Source: Planctomycetota bacterium
GTDB taxonomy: Bacteria; Planctomycetota; MHYJ01; JACQXL01
Reading direction: 5' to 3'
DNA: 32,388 bases
Assembly (NCBI GenBank): GCA_016208805.1
Contig: JACQXL010000097.1
Coordinates: forward strand, 2,780 to 35,167
Shown: in pieces, positions 1 through 7,910 of the stretch
Layout: every line of letters starts with the position of its first letter
Position numbering within the stretch: position 1 is the first letter of the stretch
Made by a program: the position numbers and the translations under genes
Notes under the pieces: generated by a model
What the model saw: only the letters and a program-made list of their open reading frames with translations
Told to the model about the DNA's origin: nothing
Databases searched by the model: none

Positions 1-1001
1 ATAACGGCGGATAGTGCCAGCAGATGGAAGGGTAAAATCGCCCCGATAAACTCTTTCCCGAATAATAAGGGGACAAGCCACGGTGATAAAACCATTAACA
101 CCATTGCGCTCAAAATGGTTAAATAAAGACATATTCTACAGGACTTAGCCGCCAAACGGGCACTTTCCTCTAAATTCTTAAGTGATGCAACAGTCGGAAA
201 AAGGACTGTTACTACAGAAAGGTTAATATAGCCCAATACCCCTTGAAGAGTAGTAGCAATAGCATAAATGCCTACGGCAACCGGTCCGCTCAGATAGTTT
301 AATAATAGAATGGTTAATTGGCCAGCCGAGACCTGCATAATGTTTCCCAGATGCCCCTTCAATCCAAAAGAGAAACTTCTATACAATGCTTCTATTTTGT
401 ATGTAGCATTTAAAAGCGATATTCTTAACTTCCAGATAAAATACCCTAAGTGAATGACCAATCCCAGAAGACCTGTGGCAAGCGCTACTATAAGGGCTGT
501 TTTCACTTCAGGATATAAAAGCAGAAAAATGATATTCCCGCCTGCCATAAAGATACGGATTACGATAGTAAGCATATTAAAGGCGCCGAATCTTTGCATC
601 CCCCGCAACAGATTATTCAGGTGGCCACTGCTAAGCGAAAAGGGAATAGATAATACCCCCAGTAATATTAAATACCCGCTTATCCCCTGTAATAAAGAGG
701 GAATAAATAAATATAACACGCCGCTGATAGCAACAAGAAGAATGCTTGCCCCAAACCCCATTATTAAAGAGTTCCATATTAAGGTTGAGATATGGTAAAG
801 TTTTTGACCGGCAAAATAGACATTAGACATACCGATGCCCATTTCACCAATCAGGGAAAGCAACCCGACCAATGACATAACTACCGCCAGAATACCTCTT
901 TTTTCAGGTCCTAATAACCGCGCCAGGACAATAGCGCTTGCCATTGATAGCACAAACAGAATAATGTTAGAAACAAAAGTTATAATTGTGGCGCGAACCA
1001 T
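1..1001 (-). CDS. Polysaccharide flippase (Wzx/MATE-like), C-terminus cut by window edge
   Basis: This frame is missing from the ORF track because it has no stop inside the window. Read from the ATG at 1001 (complement of cat at 999-1001) it stays open for about 333 codons to base 3. The translation begins MVRATIITFVSNIILFVLSM and continues with repeated hydrophobic segments of about 20 residues separated by short polar loops. An early LARLLGPEKRG motif is typical of the polysaccharide transporter/O-antigen flippase family. Known members move lipid-linked oligosaccharide across the inner membrane. The start lies 2 nt after the stop of the upstream GT4 gene, so the two are probably translated from one mRNA. 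The family call is secure at fold level; the substrate cannot be read from sequence. Confidence 0.85.
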   Translation of the reverse strand, partial: MVRATIITFVSNIILFVLSMASAIVLARLLGPEKRGILAVVMSLVGLLSLIGEMGIGMSNVYFAGQKLYHISTLIWNSLIMGFGASILLVAISGVLYLFIPSLLQGISGYLILLGVLSIPFSLSSGHLNNLLRGMQRFGAFNMLTIVIRIFMAGGNIIFLLLYPEVKTALIVALATGLLGLVIHLGYFIWKLRISLLNATYKIEALYRSFSFGLKGHLGNIMQVSAGQLTILLLNYLSGPVAVGIYAIATTLQGVLGYINLSVVTVLFPTVASLKNLEESARLAAKSCRICLYLTILSAMVLMVLSPWLVPLLFGKEFIGAILPFHLLALSAV

Positions 1002-1003
1002 TT

Positions 1004-2164
1004 TTATCTTTTGACCTCTCTATATATTTTATCTAATTGCTTTCCGATAACTTCACAACTAAATCGTTCCCGGACATAGCGGGACATTTCTTGCGGTTTA
1101 TATTCCTGATAATGGTCAAGCATATAGTCAATGGCTTGGGCTAAAGCCGTAACATCCTTAGGCGGGACAAAAAGAGCCATCTCGTCAGTTAAGTGTTCTC
1201 TAAAGGCGTCTAAGTCGCTGACAATAACCGGTTTGCCAGTTGCCAATGCCTCATAAGGCACTATCCCAAATGTCTCATACAAACTGGGTTGCACCAGGAA
1301 GTCGCATTCCTGCATAAAGTTAGCCACTTCTGGTTTTGTCTTAAAGCCGTGAAATTTTACTATTTGCGAAAGGTTAAGTTGGCGGGTTAATTGTTCATAT
1401 TCAGAACGATTTGGCCCATCACCAACGATATCCAGAACAAAGTCCTTTCGCCTCTGGTAGAGCACAGACAACGCATCTAAAAGATAAGGGATTCCTTTTA
1501 TCGCTACTAATAATGCAACTAATAGTATCTTTTTCGTAGTCCTGTCAGTTTTTGAGTAACAAGAAGGTGGCCGGAATGTGGCGATATCCACAATATTCGG
1601 AATAATTCTGAATTGGGAACGGACTCCGAGTGCTCTAATGTCTTTGGCAAGGACATTACTGACCGGTAAGATGAATTTAGAGTGATTCATTACCAGGCGG
1701 GCTTTTTGCCTTTCAATATATGACATTGGCGGATAACCCGCAAAGGTAGACCACTGTTCGGTAATTATCACCGGAATCCTGTAAAACTTCCCTAAAAGCA
1801 CAGCAGGTAATCCGGAAGAATAAATATGAATATGAATGATATCCGGTTTGCCTGCATTTTTGATTAGATAGCGGAATGCCCTGAAAATACTCCAGTAATA
1901 AATAAGAAAGTTGGTCTTGGGAATAGGCGAGCGAGGAAAATGCACCCTGATAACTCTTATGCCGTCCTCTATCGTGTCCGAACATTCATAAAACCCTTCA
2001 ATGGATGTTTTAATCCCGGCGACATATATAACCATCACATCGTTATAAGGGGAAACGGCTTTAGCGTGTTCTTTAACAAAAACACCTGCCGCAGGATTTT
2101 TCTCGTTCGGATACAGATCAGTAACGAATAAAACCTTCAAACGGGAATTAATTTGTTTAGACAT
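1004..2164 (-). CDS. GT4-family glycosyltransferase
   Basis: This 386-residue protein is of usual length for a GT-B fold retaining glycosyltransferase (GT4). The N-terminal half starts with LKVLFVTDLYPNEKNPAAGV, typical of the acceptor-binding domain. The C-terminal half carries the EX7E signature ETFGIVPYE (E297 and E305), which binds the nucleotide-sugar donor. The product is expected to be a cytoplasmic-face enzyme adding a sugar to a lipid-linked glycan. It starts 3 nt after the radical SAM gene and ends 2 nt before the flippase start, so it is inside the operon. Residues from the EX7E motif onward are almost identical to the second GT4 protein (4996-6144), while the N-terminal halves are much more divergent. 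Donor and acceptor are unknown. Confidence 0.9.
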   Translation of the reverse strand: MSKQINSRLKVLFVTDLYPNEKNPAAGVFVKEHAKAVSPYNDVMVIYVAGIKTSIEGFYECSDTIEDGIRVIRVHFPRSPIPKTNFLIYYWSIFRAFRYLIKNAGKPDIIHIHIYSSGLPAVLLGKFYRIPVIITEQWSTFAGYPPMSYIERQKARLVMNHSKFILPVSNVLAKDIRALGVRSQFRIIPNIVDIATFRPPSCYSKTDRTTKKILLVALLVAIKGIPYLLDALSVLYQRRKDFVLDIVGDGPNRSEYEQLTRQLNLSQIVKFHGFKTKPEVANFMQECDFLVQPSLYETFGIVPYEALATGKPVIVSDLDAFREHLTDEMALFVPPKDVTALAQAIDYMLDHYQEYKPQEMSRYVRERFSCEVIGKQLDKIYREVKR

Positions 2165-2167
2165 CGT

Positions 2168-3241
2168 TTAATCCTTTACCAACTGATATGACTTACAATG
2201 CCGGTCATAGTGGGACCTGATTTTCCCTGTCTGTTTAGAAGAAGGAATAAACTCGGTTCGCCACACATTACATTTAGAACAAAGTATTTCAGGCCCAAAG
2301 GTATTAGTCAGTGCCGCGTATCTCAAGGAAGTAAAAGGTTTGCTTTGCCAAACTTCAATTATCTTCTGTTTGGTTATATTACCCAAAACATTAATGCCTG
2401 CAATATCATAACAGCAGGTCGTGACATCACCATTCCAGAGTATTGCAAGATAAAAAAAAGGGAAATTACAATATTTTTTCTGGTTGGTCGGCTGGTCAAA
2501 AAAAGTCATTCTGTTTATAACCTCTAAGTTTTCATTCTGGCAGGGTTCAATTACCACACAATCTACAATATTAACCCAGCGGTTTATGAATTCTGTTATC
2601 TCCACTGGTGTATGTTCTGAAACGGTTAAGTTAGTAATAATCTGTGGCTTGGTGTAAGCACCACGTTTTCTTATCAGGTTAATGATATTTCGTGCAACAA
2701 TATTATAATTAGAACCGACCCGGATTGACTGGTGTCTCTCTCGTAACCCGTCAAGACTAATCGTAATTCTATCAATTCTGTTATTCACGATTGCTTGTGC
2801 CACATCATCAGTAAGTAACATACCATTAGTATTAAAACCGATTTGGAATACTTTTTTAGATGCGGCATACTCCAGCATCTTGGCGAATTTATTGTGAAGC
2901 ATACTTTCTCCACCGAAATTCAACCCTAATTCTATCACATAATTCAGTTGGGAAAGTTCATCAATGATTTTTTTGTACAAAGCCCATTCCATAACGCCTT
3001 TCTGACGAGGTTGATATAATAATGGTCTTTGGGCATAGCAAGTTTTACAATGTAAATTGCAGAAATTGGTTGGCTCAATAGCCACAGCGAATAATCTGGG
3101 AGTGAAGATGTTCGCGATTTTAGGAACATATTCCATTGATTTTCTCATAATGCGCCGGTAGGCGCCGGATGCAAGATGAGAGAAACTCCTTCCTTTATAA
3201 GTTCTATAAATGCTCCCTATTTTACTGAAGATGTCTTTCAT
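2168..3241 (-). CDS. Radical SAM protein with SPASM-like C-terminal cysteines
   Basis: The CxxxCxxC motif CNLHCKTC (C61, C65 and C68 from this start) binds the radical SAM [4Fe-4S] cluster. A glycine-rich GGES motif follows. The C-terminal region has further cysteines (YCNFPF, TTCCYD, LCSKCNVW) in a SPASM-type arrangement for auxiliary clusters. The ORF track starts at a TTG (3259); I prefer the ATG at 3241 (MKDIFSK), which lies 2 nt after the upstream methyltransferase stop and has AGAAAG just upstream. Proteins of this kind occur in polysaccharide clusters and in peptide-modification pathways. No precursor peptide is visible nearby, so a role in modifying a sugar or lipid intermediate is inferred. 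The exact reaction is unknown. Confidence 0.85.
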   Translation of the reverse strand: MKDIFSKIGSIYRTYKGRSFSHLASGAYRRIMRKSMEYVPKIANIFTPRLFAVAIEPTNFCNLHCKTCYAQRPLLYQPRQKGVMEWALYKKIIDELSQLNYVIELGLNFGGESMLHNKFAKMLEYAASKKVFQIGFNTNGMLLTDDVAQAIVNNRIDRITISLDGLRERHQSIRVGSNYNIVARNIINLIRKRGAYTKPQIITNLTVSEHTPVEITEFINRWVNIVDCVVIEPCQNENLEVINRMTFFDQPTNQKKYCNFPFFYLAILWNGDVTTCCYDIAGINVLGNITKQKIIEVWQSKPFTSLRYAALTNTFGPEILCSKCNVWRTEFIPSSKQTGKIRSHYDRHCKSYQLVKD

Positions 3242-3243
3242 TA

Positions 3244-4044
3244 TTATACTTTCTGGCAAATTACCAATTGTGTTGATGGCTTTTTTGTCAGCATCCGGGT
3301 AAACAAAACCTCAAGGGGATAAAGAATTAGTCCTATAATATAACCGGCTAATTCATTTCGTTGTATAATATTTTCAAATCTATACCAGAGCGCTATTCTC
3401 CACCTGTGCGGTGAATTAAAGGGAATAGCCATCAGGATAAAAATGGGGGACTGACGCAGAACCCGAAACCCCATTTGCGAAAGGATGTCTTTAACCCAGC
3501 CCTCAGGACGCCAGACCTCTTGATAGGTTCGGAAAATATTCCTCTGCATAAGAGCATCCGAAAAAATAAAATAGCCGTCTGGTTTAAGTAGCCGGCTAAT
3601 ATTTTTCAGGGCGCTTTGGTAATGCTGGTCGTCCACGATATGTCCTAATACATCAAAAGCCGTTACCACATCAATGGATGCTGATTTTATGACAGAATCT
3701 GGCAGGGGAGTCCCGATATCCAGGTTATGGAAGGCAAATTCTGGATATTTTGCGGCAAGCATTTTTACTGATGTCGGTGCAATATCTATTCCACTCATTG
3801 ACTTAACGCCTAATCGTTGCCATAAATCAATATAGAAACCCGTGCCGCAACCGATGTCTAATACGCGAAGGTTGTGGTAATCTAACTTAAGGGCTTGAAT
3901 TGACCTCAGGAAAACAGTTTTTCTTAGCCGATATAACCACCTGTTATAGCATTGTCCCAGTTTCGTATGTCCGACACCCTTTAGCCCCGGATAGGTCTGT
4001 AGCCGTTTATCCCAGTATTCCCTGGAGTTAAGATGTTCCTGCAT
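3244..4044 (-). CDS. Class I SAM-dependent methyltransferase
   Basis: The Rossmann-type motif I VLDIGCGTGFYIDL appears near residue 62, followed by an acidic motif II (SGIDIAP) and a VVTAFDVLGHI segment typical of Methyltransf_11/25 enzymes. It should transfer a methyl group from S-adenosylmethionine to a small molecule or glycan intermediate. The C-terminal 60 residues are hydrophobic and arginine-rich, suggesting membrane association. The ATG at 4044 has AAGGAG about 10 nt upstream, a good ribosome-binding site, which makes sense because this gene lies downstream of the 223-nt gap holding the 4088-4215 repeat. Its length of 266 residues is normal for the family. Substrate not identifiable. 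Confidence 0.85.
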   Translation of the reverse strand: MQEHLNSREYWDKRLQTYPGLKGVGHTKLGQCYNRWLYRLRKTVFLRSIQALKLDYHNLRVLDIGCGTGFYIDLWQRLGVKSMSGIDIAPTSVKMLAAKYPEFAFHNLDIGTPLPDSVIKSASIDVVTAFDVLGHIVDDQHYQSALKNISRLLKPDGYFIFSDALMQRNIFRTYQEVWRPEGWVKDILSQMGFRVLRQSPIFILMAIPFNSPHRWRIALWYRFENIIQRNELAGYIIGLILYPLEVLFTRMLTKKPSTQLVICQKV

Positions 4045-4087
4045 TAAACAGTTTCTCCTTATAGTTCACTATCTGAACAGATAATAC

Positions 4088-4215
4088 AAGTGGTTTCATA
4101 AGGTTCGGACACCCCCCTTAATCCCCCCTTATACCCCCCTTTCTCCCCCCTTATTAAGGGGGGAATTAGGGGGGTGTTGGGGTGTTTTCCCTCTGAAGGA
4201 CTTATGAAACCACTT
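4088..4215. repeat. Hairpin-forming dispersed repeat with 15-bp terminal inverted repeats
   Basis: The ends AAGTGGTTTCATAAG (4088-4102) and CTTATGAAACCACTT (4201-4215) are perfect inverted repeats. Between them lie C-run/G-run arms (CCCCCCTTAATCCCCCCTT and AAGGGGGGAATTAGGGGGG) that fold back on each other. There is no transposase. The structure resembles a MITE or REP-like element. It sits in the gap between two methyltransferase genes of the operon and would form a strong hairpin in the mRNA. The ORF at 4059-4304 is only this repeat read in frame. Confidence 0.75.
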
Positions 4216-4267
4216 CTACTATCTACTGCATAATCCCTCTTAGCGGAATGGGTTGCGACCTTATGGA

Positions 4268-4999
4268 TTATTTTTTTACGCGGACGATATAAATTAAGCA
4301 CCAACCATGTTTGTCGCCCTTCATAAATAAATAAAAGAAAGGTAGCATTATGTTACGCCAAAGAGTAAATTTTGATATAATTCGCCAGTTCGGAAAATGT
4401 ACCAGAGGCAGTGTGCCACCCGAACCTTTATAAATTATCTCTAACTCATTTTTCTGAAATATTATCTCTAATTCCTTACCGGTCAAGGGATTAATATGAC
4501 CGTATTTTAGCGACTCATCATCCAAAAAGTGCTCAAAAACACCGCTTCTTAAAAAGACATAACGTGATAGAAATGATGTAACATTAGGCGTTGTCAGAAC
4601 TATGATACCCCCCGGTTTCACTAAGGTTACACACTGCTGTATAAATTGCCAGGGATTGTAAAGATGTTCTATAACTTCCAAAGCGATTAACCCGTCATAC
4701 TTCTTTTGGAAATTATTAGTGAAGTTTTGATGTAGGTCTATAAAGGTTATGGCTATATTCTTGGTTTTGAATTGTTTTGTATCTACATCGCAGGCATCAA
4801 CATTGTAGCCGTGGTCAATGAGTCGTAAAGAAAAAGCCCCTTCACCCGCCCCCATATCTAATACAGAAGCAGGTGGCGGTAAATATTTCTTGATTAATTC
4901 CATAACCTGTCCATGCAAACCCTCACGGTCATGAATGAGAATACCCTTATAATACTCAAGAGGAATTGTACCAAATTGAATCAATTTTAAGTTTTTCAT
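4268..4999 (-). CDS. Class I SAM-dependent methyltransferase (Methyltransf_23-like)
   Basis: Motif I VLDMGAGEGAFSLRL at about residue 45 and the DGLIALEVIEHLYNPWQF segment are typical of UbiG/Methyltransf_23-type enzymes, which methylate hydroxyl or carboxyl groups of lipid or sugar intermediates using SAM. The C-terminus (LWRNIMLPFFYLFMKGD) is hydrophobic, suggesting membrane contact. The start ATG overlaps the stop of the upstream GT4 gene as ATGA (4996-4999), indicating translational coupling. The 3' end runs up to the hairpin repeat region. The 243-residue length is normal. Substrate is unknown; a glycan-modifying role is inferred from the neighbours. Confidence 0.85.
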   Translation of the reverse strand: MKNLKLIQFGTIPLEYYKGILIHDREGLHGQVMELIKKYLPPPASVLDMGAGEGAFSLRLIDHGYNVDACDVDTKQFKTKNIAITFIDLHQNFTNNFQKKYDGLIALEVIEHLYNPWQFIQQCVTLVKPGGIIVLTTPNVTSFLSRYVFLRSGVFEHFLDDESLKYGHINPLTGKELEIIFQKNELEIIYKGSGGTLPLVHFPNWRIISKFTLWRNIMLPFFYLFMKGDKHGWCLIYIVRVKK

Positions 5000-6144
5000 A
5001 AATGGACCACTATACTTTGATAGATATTATTAAATTGTGTTCCGATTATCTCATAACTAAATTTATTCCGAACATATTGAGCAAGTTGCTCCGGATTGTA
5101 TTCCTGATAATGGTCAAGCATATAGTCAATGGCTTGGGCTAAAGCCGTAACATCCTTTGGTGGAACAAAAAGAGCCATCTCGTTAGTTAAGTGTTCTCTA
5201 AAGGCGTCTAAGTCGCTGACAATAACCGGTTTGCCAGTTGCCAATGCCTCATAAGGCGCTATCCCAAATGTTTCATACAAACTGGGCTGAACTAAAAAAT
5301 CACACTTTCTTATGAACTCCGCCACCTCGTTTTTTGGCCGTATGCCTTGGAACCGCACCATATCACCTAAACCAAGTTTGGCAGTTAACCGCTCATATTC
5401 CGCACGATAATTTCCATCTCCAACGATATCTAAAAAGAAATCATCCCTTTTATTAGCCAAGCGGTCTAATGCCCTTAAAAGATAAGGAATACCCTTAACG
5501 GCTTCTAATAGTCCCACAAATAGAATCTTTTTTGCACCCTGCATTTGTGTTGGAGTATGTGCCGGATAGAACAGTTCAGTATCTACAACATTGGGAATAA
5601 CACACTGCCGGCGAGGTTTCATTGAGCCGGCAATATATCTGCCAAGATATTCGCTGACAGGCAGGACGACTTTAGCATTTTTCATAACAAAACGTGCCGC
5701 CTGGCTATTAACACCTTTCAATGACGGGTATCCTACAAATCCCGAATAATGTTCTGTGATAACCAGTGGTATCCGATATATTTTACTTAAGATGACAGCG
5801 GGAACACCCGCAAAACATACATTTAGATGGATAATATCCGGTCTAAAGCCATCTTTGATTAACCTGCGGAATATTTTTAGCATACCCCAGCAATGGAATA
5901 TGAAATCGGTCATGGGAACCGGTGACCGGCGATAATTGAGACGAATGGTCCGGATACCATCTTCTATCCGGTCCGAATATTCGTAAAGGCATTTGATTGG
6001 TTTCTTAGCCCTTTCGGGATAAATAACCACTACATCATTATAAAGGGAAACGGCTTTAACGTGCCTCCGGATAAAGATACCGGCCGCAAGATTCTCATCG
6101 GTCGGATACCATCCGGCGATAAATAGTATTTTTAAGCGGTTCAT
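4996..6144 (-). CDS. GT4-family glycosyltransferase, paralogue of the 1004-2164 gene
   Basis: This 382-residue GT-B enzyme starts LKILFIAGWYPTDENLAAGI and has the EX7E motif ETFGIAPYE (E291 and E299). It is a paralogue of the downstream GT4 gene with the same domain order. The two proteins are nearly identical from ETFGI to DHYQEY but clearly diverged elsewhere, so a patch of recent sequence exchange is likely. The start follows the asnB fragment stop as TGAGATG (1-nt gap), with a GGGGGA ribosome-binding site. The end overlaps the methyltransferase start by 4 nt. Role: addition of a sugar to the polysaccharide or lipid-linked intermediate; linkage and donor are unknown. Confidence 0.9.
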   Translation of the reverse strand: MNRLKILFIAGWYPTDENLAAGIFIRRHVKAVSLYNDVVVIYPERAKKPIKCLYEYSDRIEDGIRTIRLNYRRSPVPMTDFIFHCWGMLKIFRRLIKDGFRPDIIHLNVCFAGVPAVILSKIYRIPLVITEHYSGFVGYPSLKGVNSQAARFVMKNAKVVLPVSEYLGRYIAGSMKPRRQCVIPNVVDTELFYPAHTPTQMQGAKKILFVGLLEAVKGIPYLLRALDRLANKRDDFFLDIVGDGNYRAEYERLTAKLGLGDMVRFQGIRPKNEVAEFIRKCDFLVQPSLYETFGIAPYEALATGKPVIVSDLDAFREHLTNEMALFVPPKDVTALAQAIDYMLDHYQEYNPEQLAQYVRNKFSYEIIGTQFNNIYQSIVVHL

Positions 6145-6145
6145 C

Positions 6146-6535
6146 TCATTTCCCCCAGAAGACCCTTAGCCACAGTTCAAGGTTTATCCATTTCCAGAGA
6201 TTGGTGATGCGCGGTAAATCGTCCGATAAGGTCGACTCTATCATATCAATAACTGATTTTGGGTTAACAAAATCATTGCTGAGAGAAGTATTGTTAAAGA
6301 GGTCGGTAATTGTCTTCTTGTTTTCTTTCAACCAGTTTACCTCCGGGGTGCCGAATCCGATTTTATCACGTCTGTTTCTGACCGCATCGGGCAGGATACC
6401 CTTCATCGCCTGTCGCAGAACCCATTTTGTTAAACCATCACTTATTTTGTAGTTTGCCGGCAGGGAGAATATAAATTCAACCAGCCGGTGGTCCAGGAAC
6501 GGAACGCGCAACAGGCCGGAGGACAGATACTGCAC
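6146..6535 (-). pseudogene. asnB: asnB 3' fragment: C-terminal part of the synthetase domain, frameshifted from 6477-7904
   Basis: The frame encodes VPFLDHRLVEFIFSLPANYK and DGLTKWVLRQAMKGILP, which are diagnostic of the C-terminal half of glutamine-hydrolysing asparagine synthetases. It continues directly from the gene at 6477-7904 but in another reading frame; the two ORFs overlap at 6477-6535. The block that normally precedes VPFLDHR in this family (consensus LLRYEDRNSMAHSIEAR) is absent from both frames. The lesion is therefore more than a one-base error: a short deletion probably accompanies the frameshift. The TGA is 1 nt before the next GT4 start, so translation of this fragment or readthrough could still matter for coupling. 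It could also be an assembly error. Confidence 0.8.
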
Positions 6536-7904
6536 GGTTAAACGGCGACTTTGAAGGTAACAGTTTATTTATAAACTGCCGGCTAATTGATTTTATAAAG
6601 GAAGGACAAGTTTTATAAATGGTATGCAGTAAAACCCATTTCTTATTAAAACTACTATTCTTAATTTCCCGATATGCCTGTGTAATTCTAAATGCATTGA
6701 TTAATTGAGCAATGAATGTTCCCTGATATGACCCATAACCTGCCATCAATTCATCACCGCCCTGCCCGTCAAGTAAGACCTTGACTCCATTGTTGGCGGT
6801 TAGTTTCATAACCGACCACTGGGCATAGATTGAGGTTGAGCCGAACGGCTCATCCTGATGCCAGATAAGACGCTCCAGGTCGGTCCAGAGACCCTGTCCG
6901 TTTGGGAAGGTCAGGTGACTTTCCGCGCCGGTCTGGTTTAACACCTCTTTGATGAACCGTCGTTCATCAACCCGTGGGTCGTCATAACAGGCAGAGAATG
7001 TCTTCTGGTGCCGGCCGATTAATTCCGGCTTGATTATCTTGTTATCGCGGATAAGGTTATTCGCCAGGCAAACAATAGAGGAAGAATCCAGCCCGCCGCT
7101 CAGGCAGGTGCCAACCGGCACATCACTCCTGAGACGGAGCCGAACAGAATCTTCTAAAAGGTTCTTGAAGCGGTCAGTGATATCTTTTCCATTCAATGAG
7201 TTATCGTTGAATCGATGATTAACAGCAATATCCCACCACTTATTAACTTCTAAACATCTGTCGGGATTGATGGTCAAGTAATGTGCCGGTCGTAATTGCT
7301 TAATCTGATGGAAAAATGTTTCTTCACTATGGTCAATCAGACCGGTGGTCAAATAATCGTAGATGATTGTTTCATCAGGTTTCCTGGGGACGGCCGGGTG
7401 AGTCAGGATTGATTTAATCTCGGAAGCGAAGACAAAGGTTTTGCCGTCCCAGAAGTAATAGAACGGTTTGATGCCGAAATGGTCCCGGGCGCAGAATAAT
7501 CGTCTCCGTTTTGAATTCCAGATGGCAAACGCCCACATTCCGTTAAAGTGCCGCAGGCAGTCTTCGCCCCATTCTTCATAGGCGTGAATAATGACCTCGG
7601 TATCCGTATCGGAACGGAAGCGGTGGCCAAGTTTCTGGAGTTCGGAGCGAAGTTCTATATAGTTATATATCTCACCGTTATAGGTAATCCAGATGGTCTG
7701 GTTCTCATTGGACATTGGCTGATGGCCAGCAGGAGAAAGGTCAATGATAGAAAGCCGTCTGTTGGCCAGGCCGACGAAAGGTGATTGCTGATTTAAGTAG
7801 ATGCCTTCGTCATCCGGGCCGCGGTGGGCCAGGGCATCGTTCATCCGTTTGACGACGTCCTTGTCAACAGGTTCGTTAGAATATATTCCACAGATTCCAC
7901 ACAT
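6477..7904 (-). CDS. asnB: Asparagine synthetase (glutamine-hydrolysing), N-terminal glutaminase plus ATP domain, disrupted at the 3' end
   Basis: MCGICGIY gives the catalytic Cys2 of the Ntn-hydrolase glutaminase domain (about residues 2-190). AHRGPDDEG and SIIDLSPAGHQPM are further glutaminase landmarks. LSGGLDSSS at about residue 268 is the PP-loop that binds ATP. Known members amidate aspartate with glutamine as ammonia donor; those in polysaccharide clusters may amidate sugar acids or lipid-linked intermediates. The last residues (VLRPVARSVPGPPAG) do not fit the family, and the proper continuation is in another frame (6146-6535). The gene is therefore broken or contains a sequencing error. 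It starts 6 nt after the GGDEF gene stop and shows no clear ribosome-binding site. Confidence 0.85.
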   Translation of the reverse strand: MCGICGIYSNEPVDKDVVKRMNDALAHRGPDDEGIYLNQQSPFVGLANRRLSIIDLSPAGHQPMSNENQTIWITYNGEIYNYIELRSELQKLGHRFRSDTDTEVIIHAYEEWGEDCLRHFNGMWAFAIWNSKRRRLFCARDHFGIKPFYYFWDGKTFVFASEIKSILTHPAVPRKPDETIIYDYLTTGLIDHSEETFFHQIKQLRPAHYLTINPDRCLEVNKWWDIAVNHRFNDNSLNGKDITDRFKNLLEDSVRLRLRSDVPVGTCLSGGLDSSSIVCLANNLIRDNKIIKPELIGRHQKTFSACYDDPRVDERRFIKEVLNQTGAESHLTFPNGQGLWTDLERLIWHQDEPFGSTSIYAQWSVMKLTANNGVKVLLDGQGGDELMAGYGSYQGTFIAQLINAFRITQAYREIKNSSFNKKWVLLHTIYKTCPSFIKSISRQFINKLLPSKSPFNRAVSVLRPVARSVPGPPAG

Positions 7905-7910
7905 AATTAG

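Noticed and set aside
454-798. 114-aa plus-strand ORF
   Set aside because: It is a shadow of the flippase gene, whose minus-strand translation is clearly a multi-helix membrane protein.
4059-4304. 81-aa ORF with PLIPPLIRGEKGG
   Set aside because: It is the hairpin repeat at 4088-4215 read in frame and overlaps the start of a real methyltransferase 3' end.
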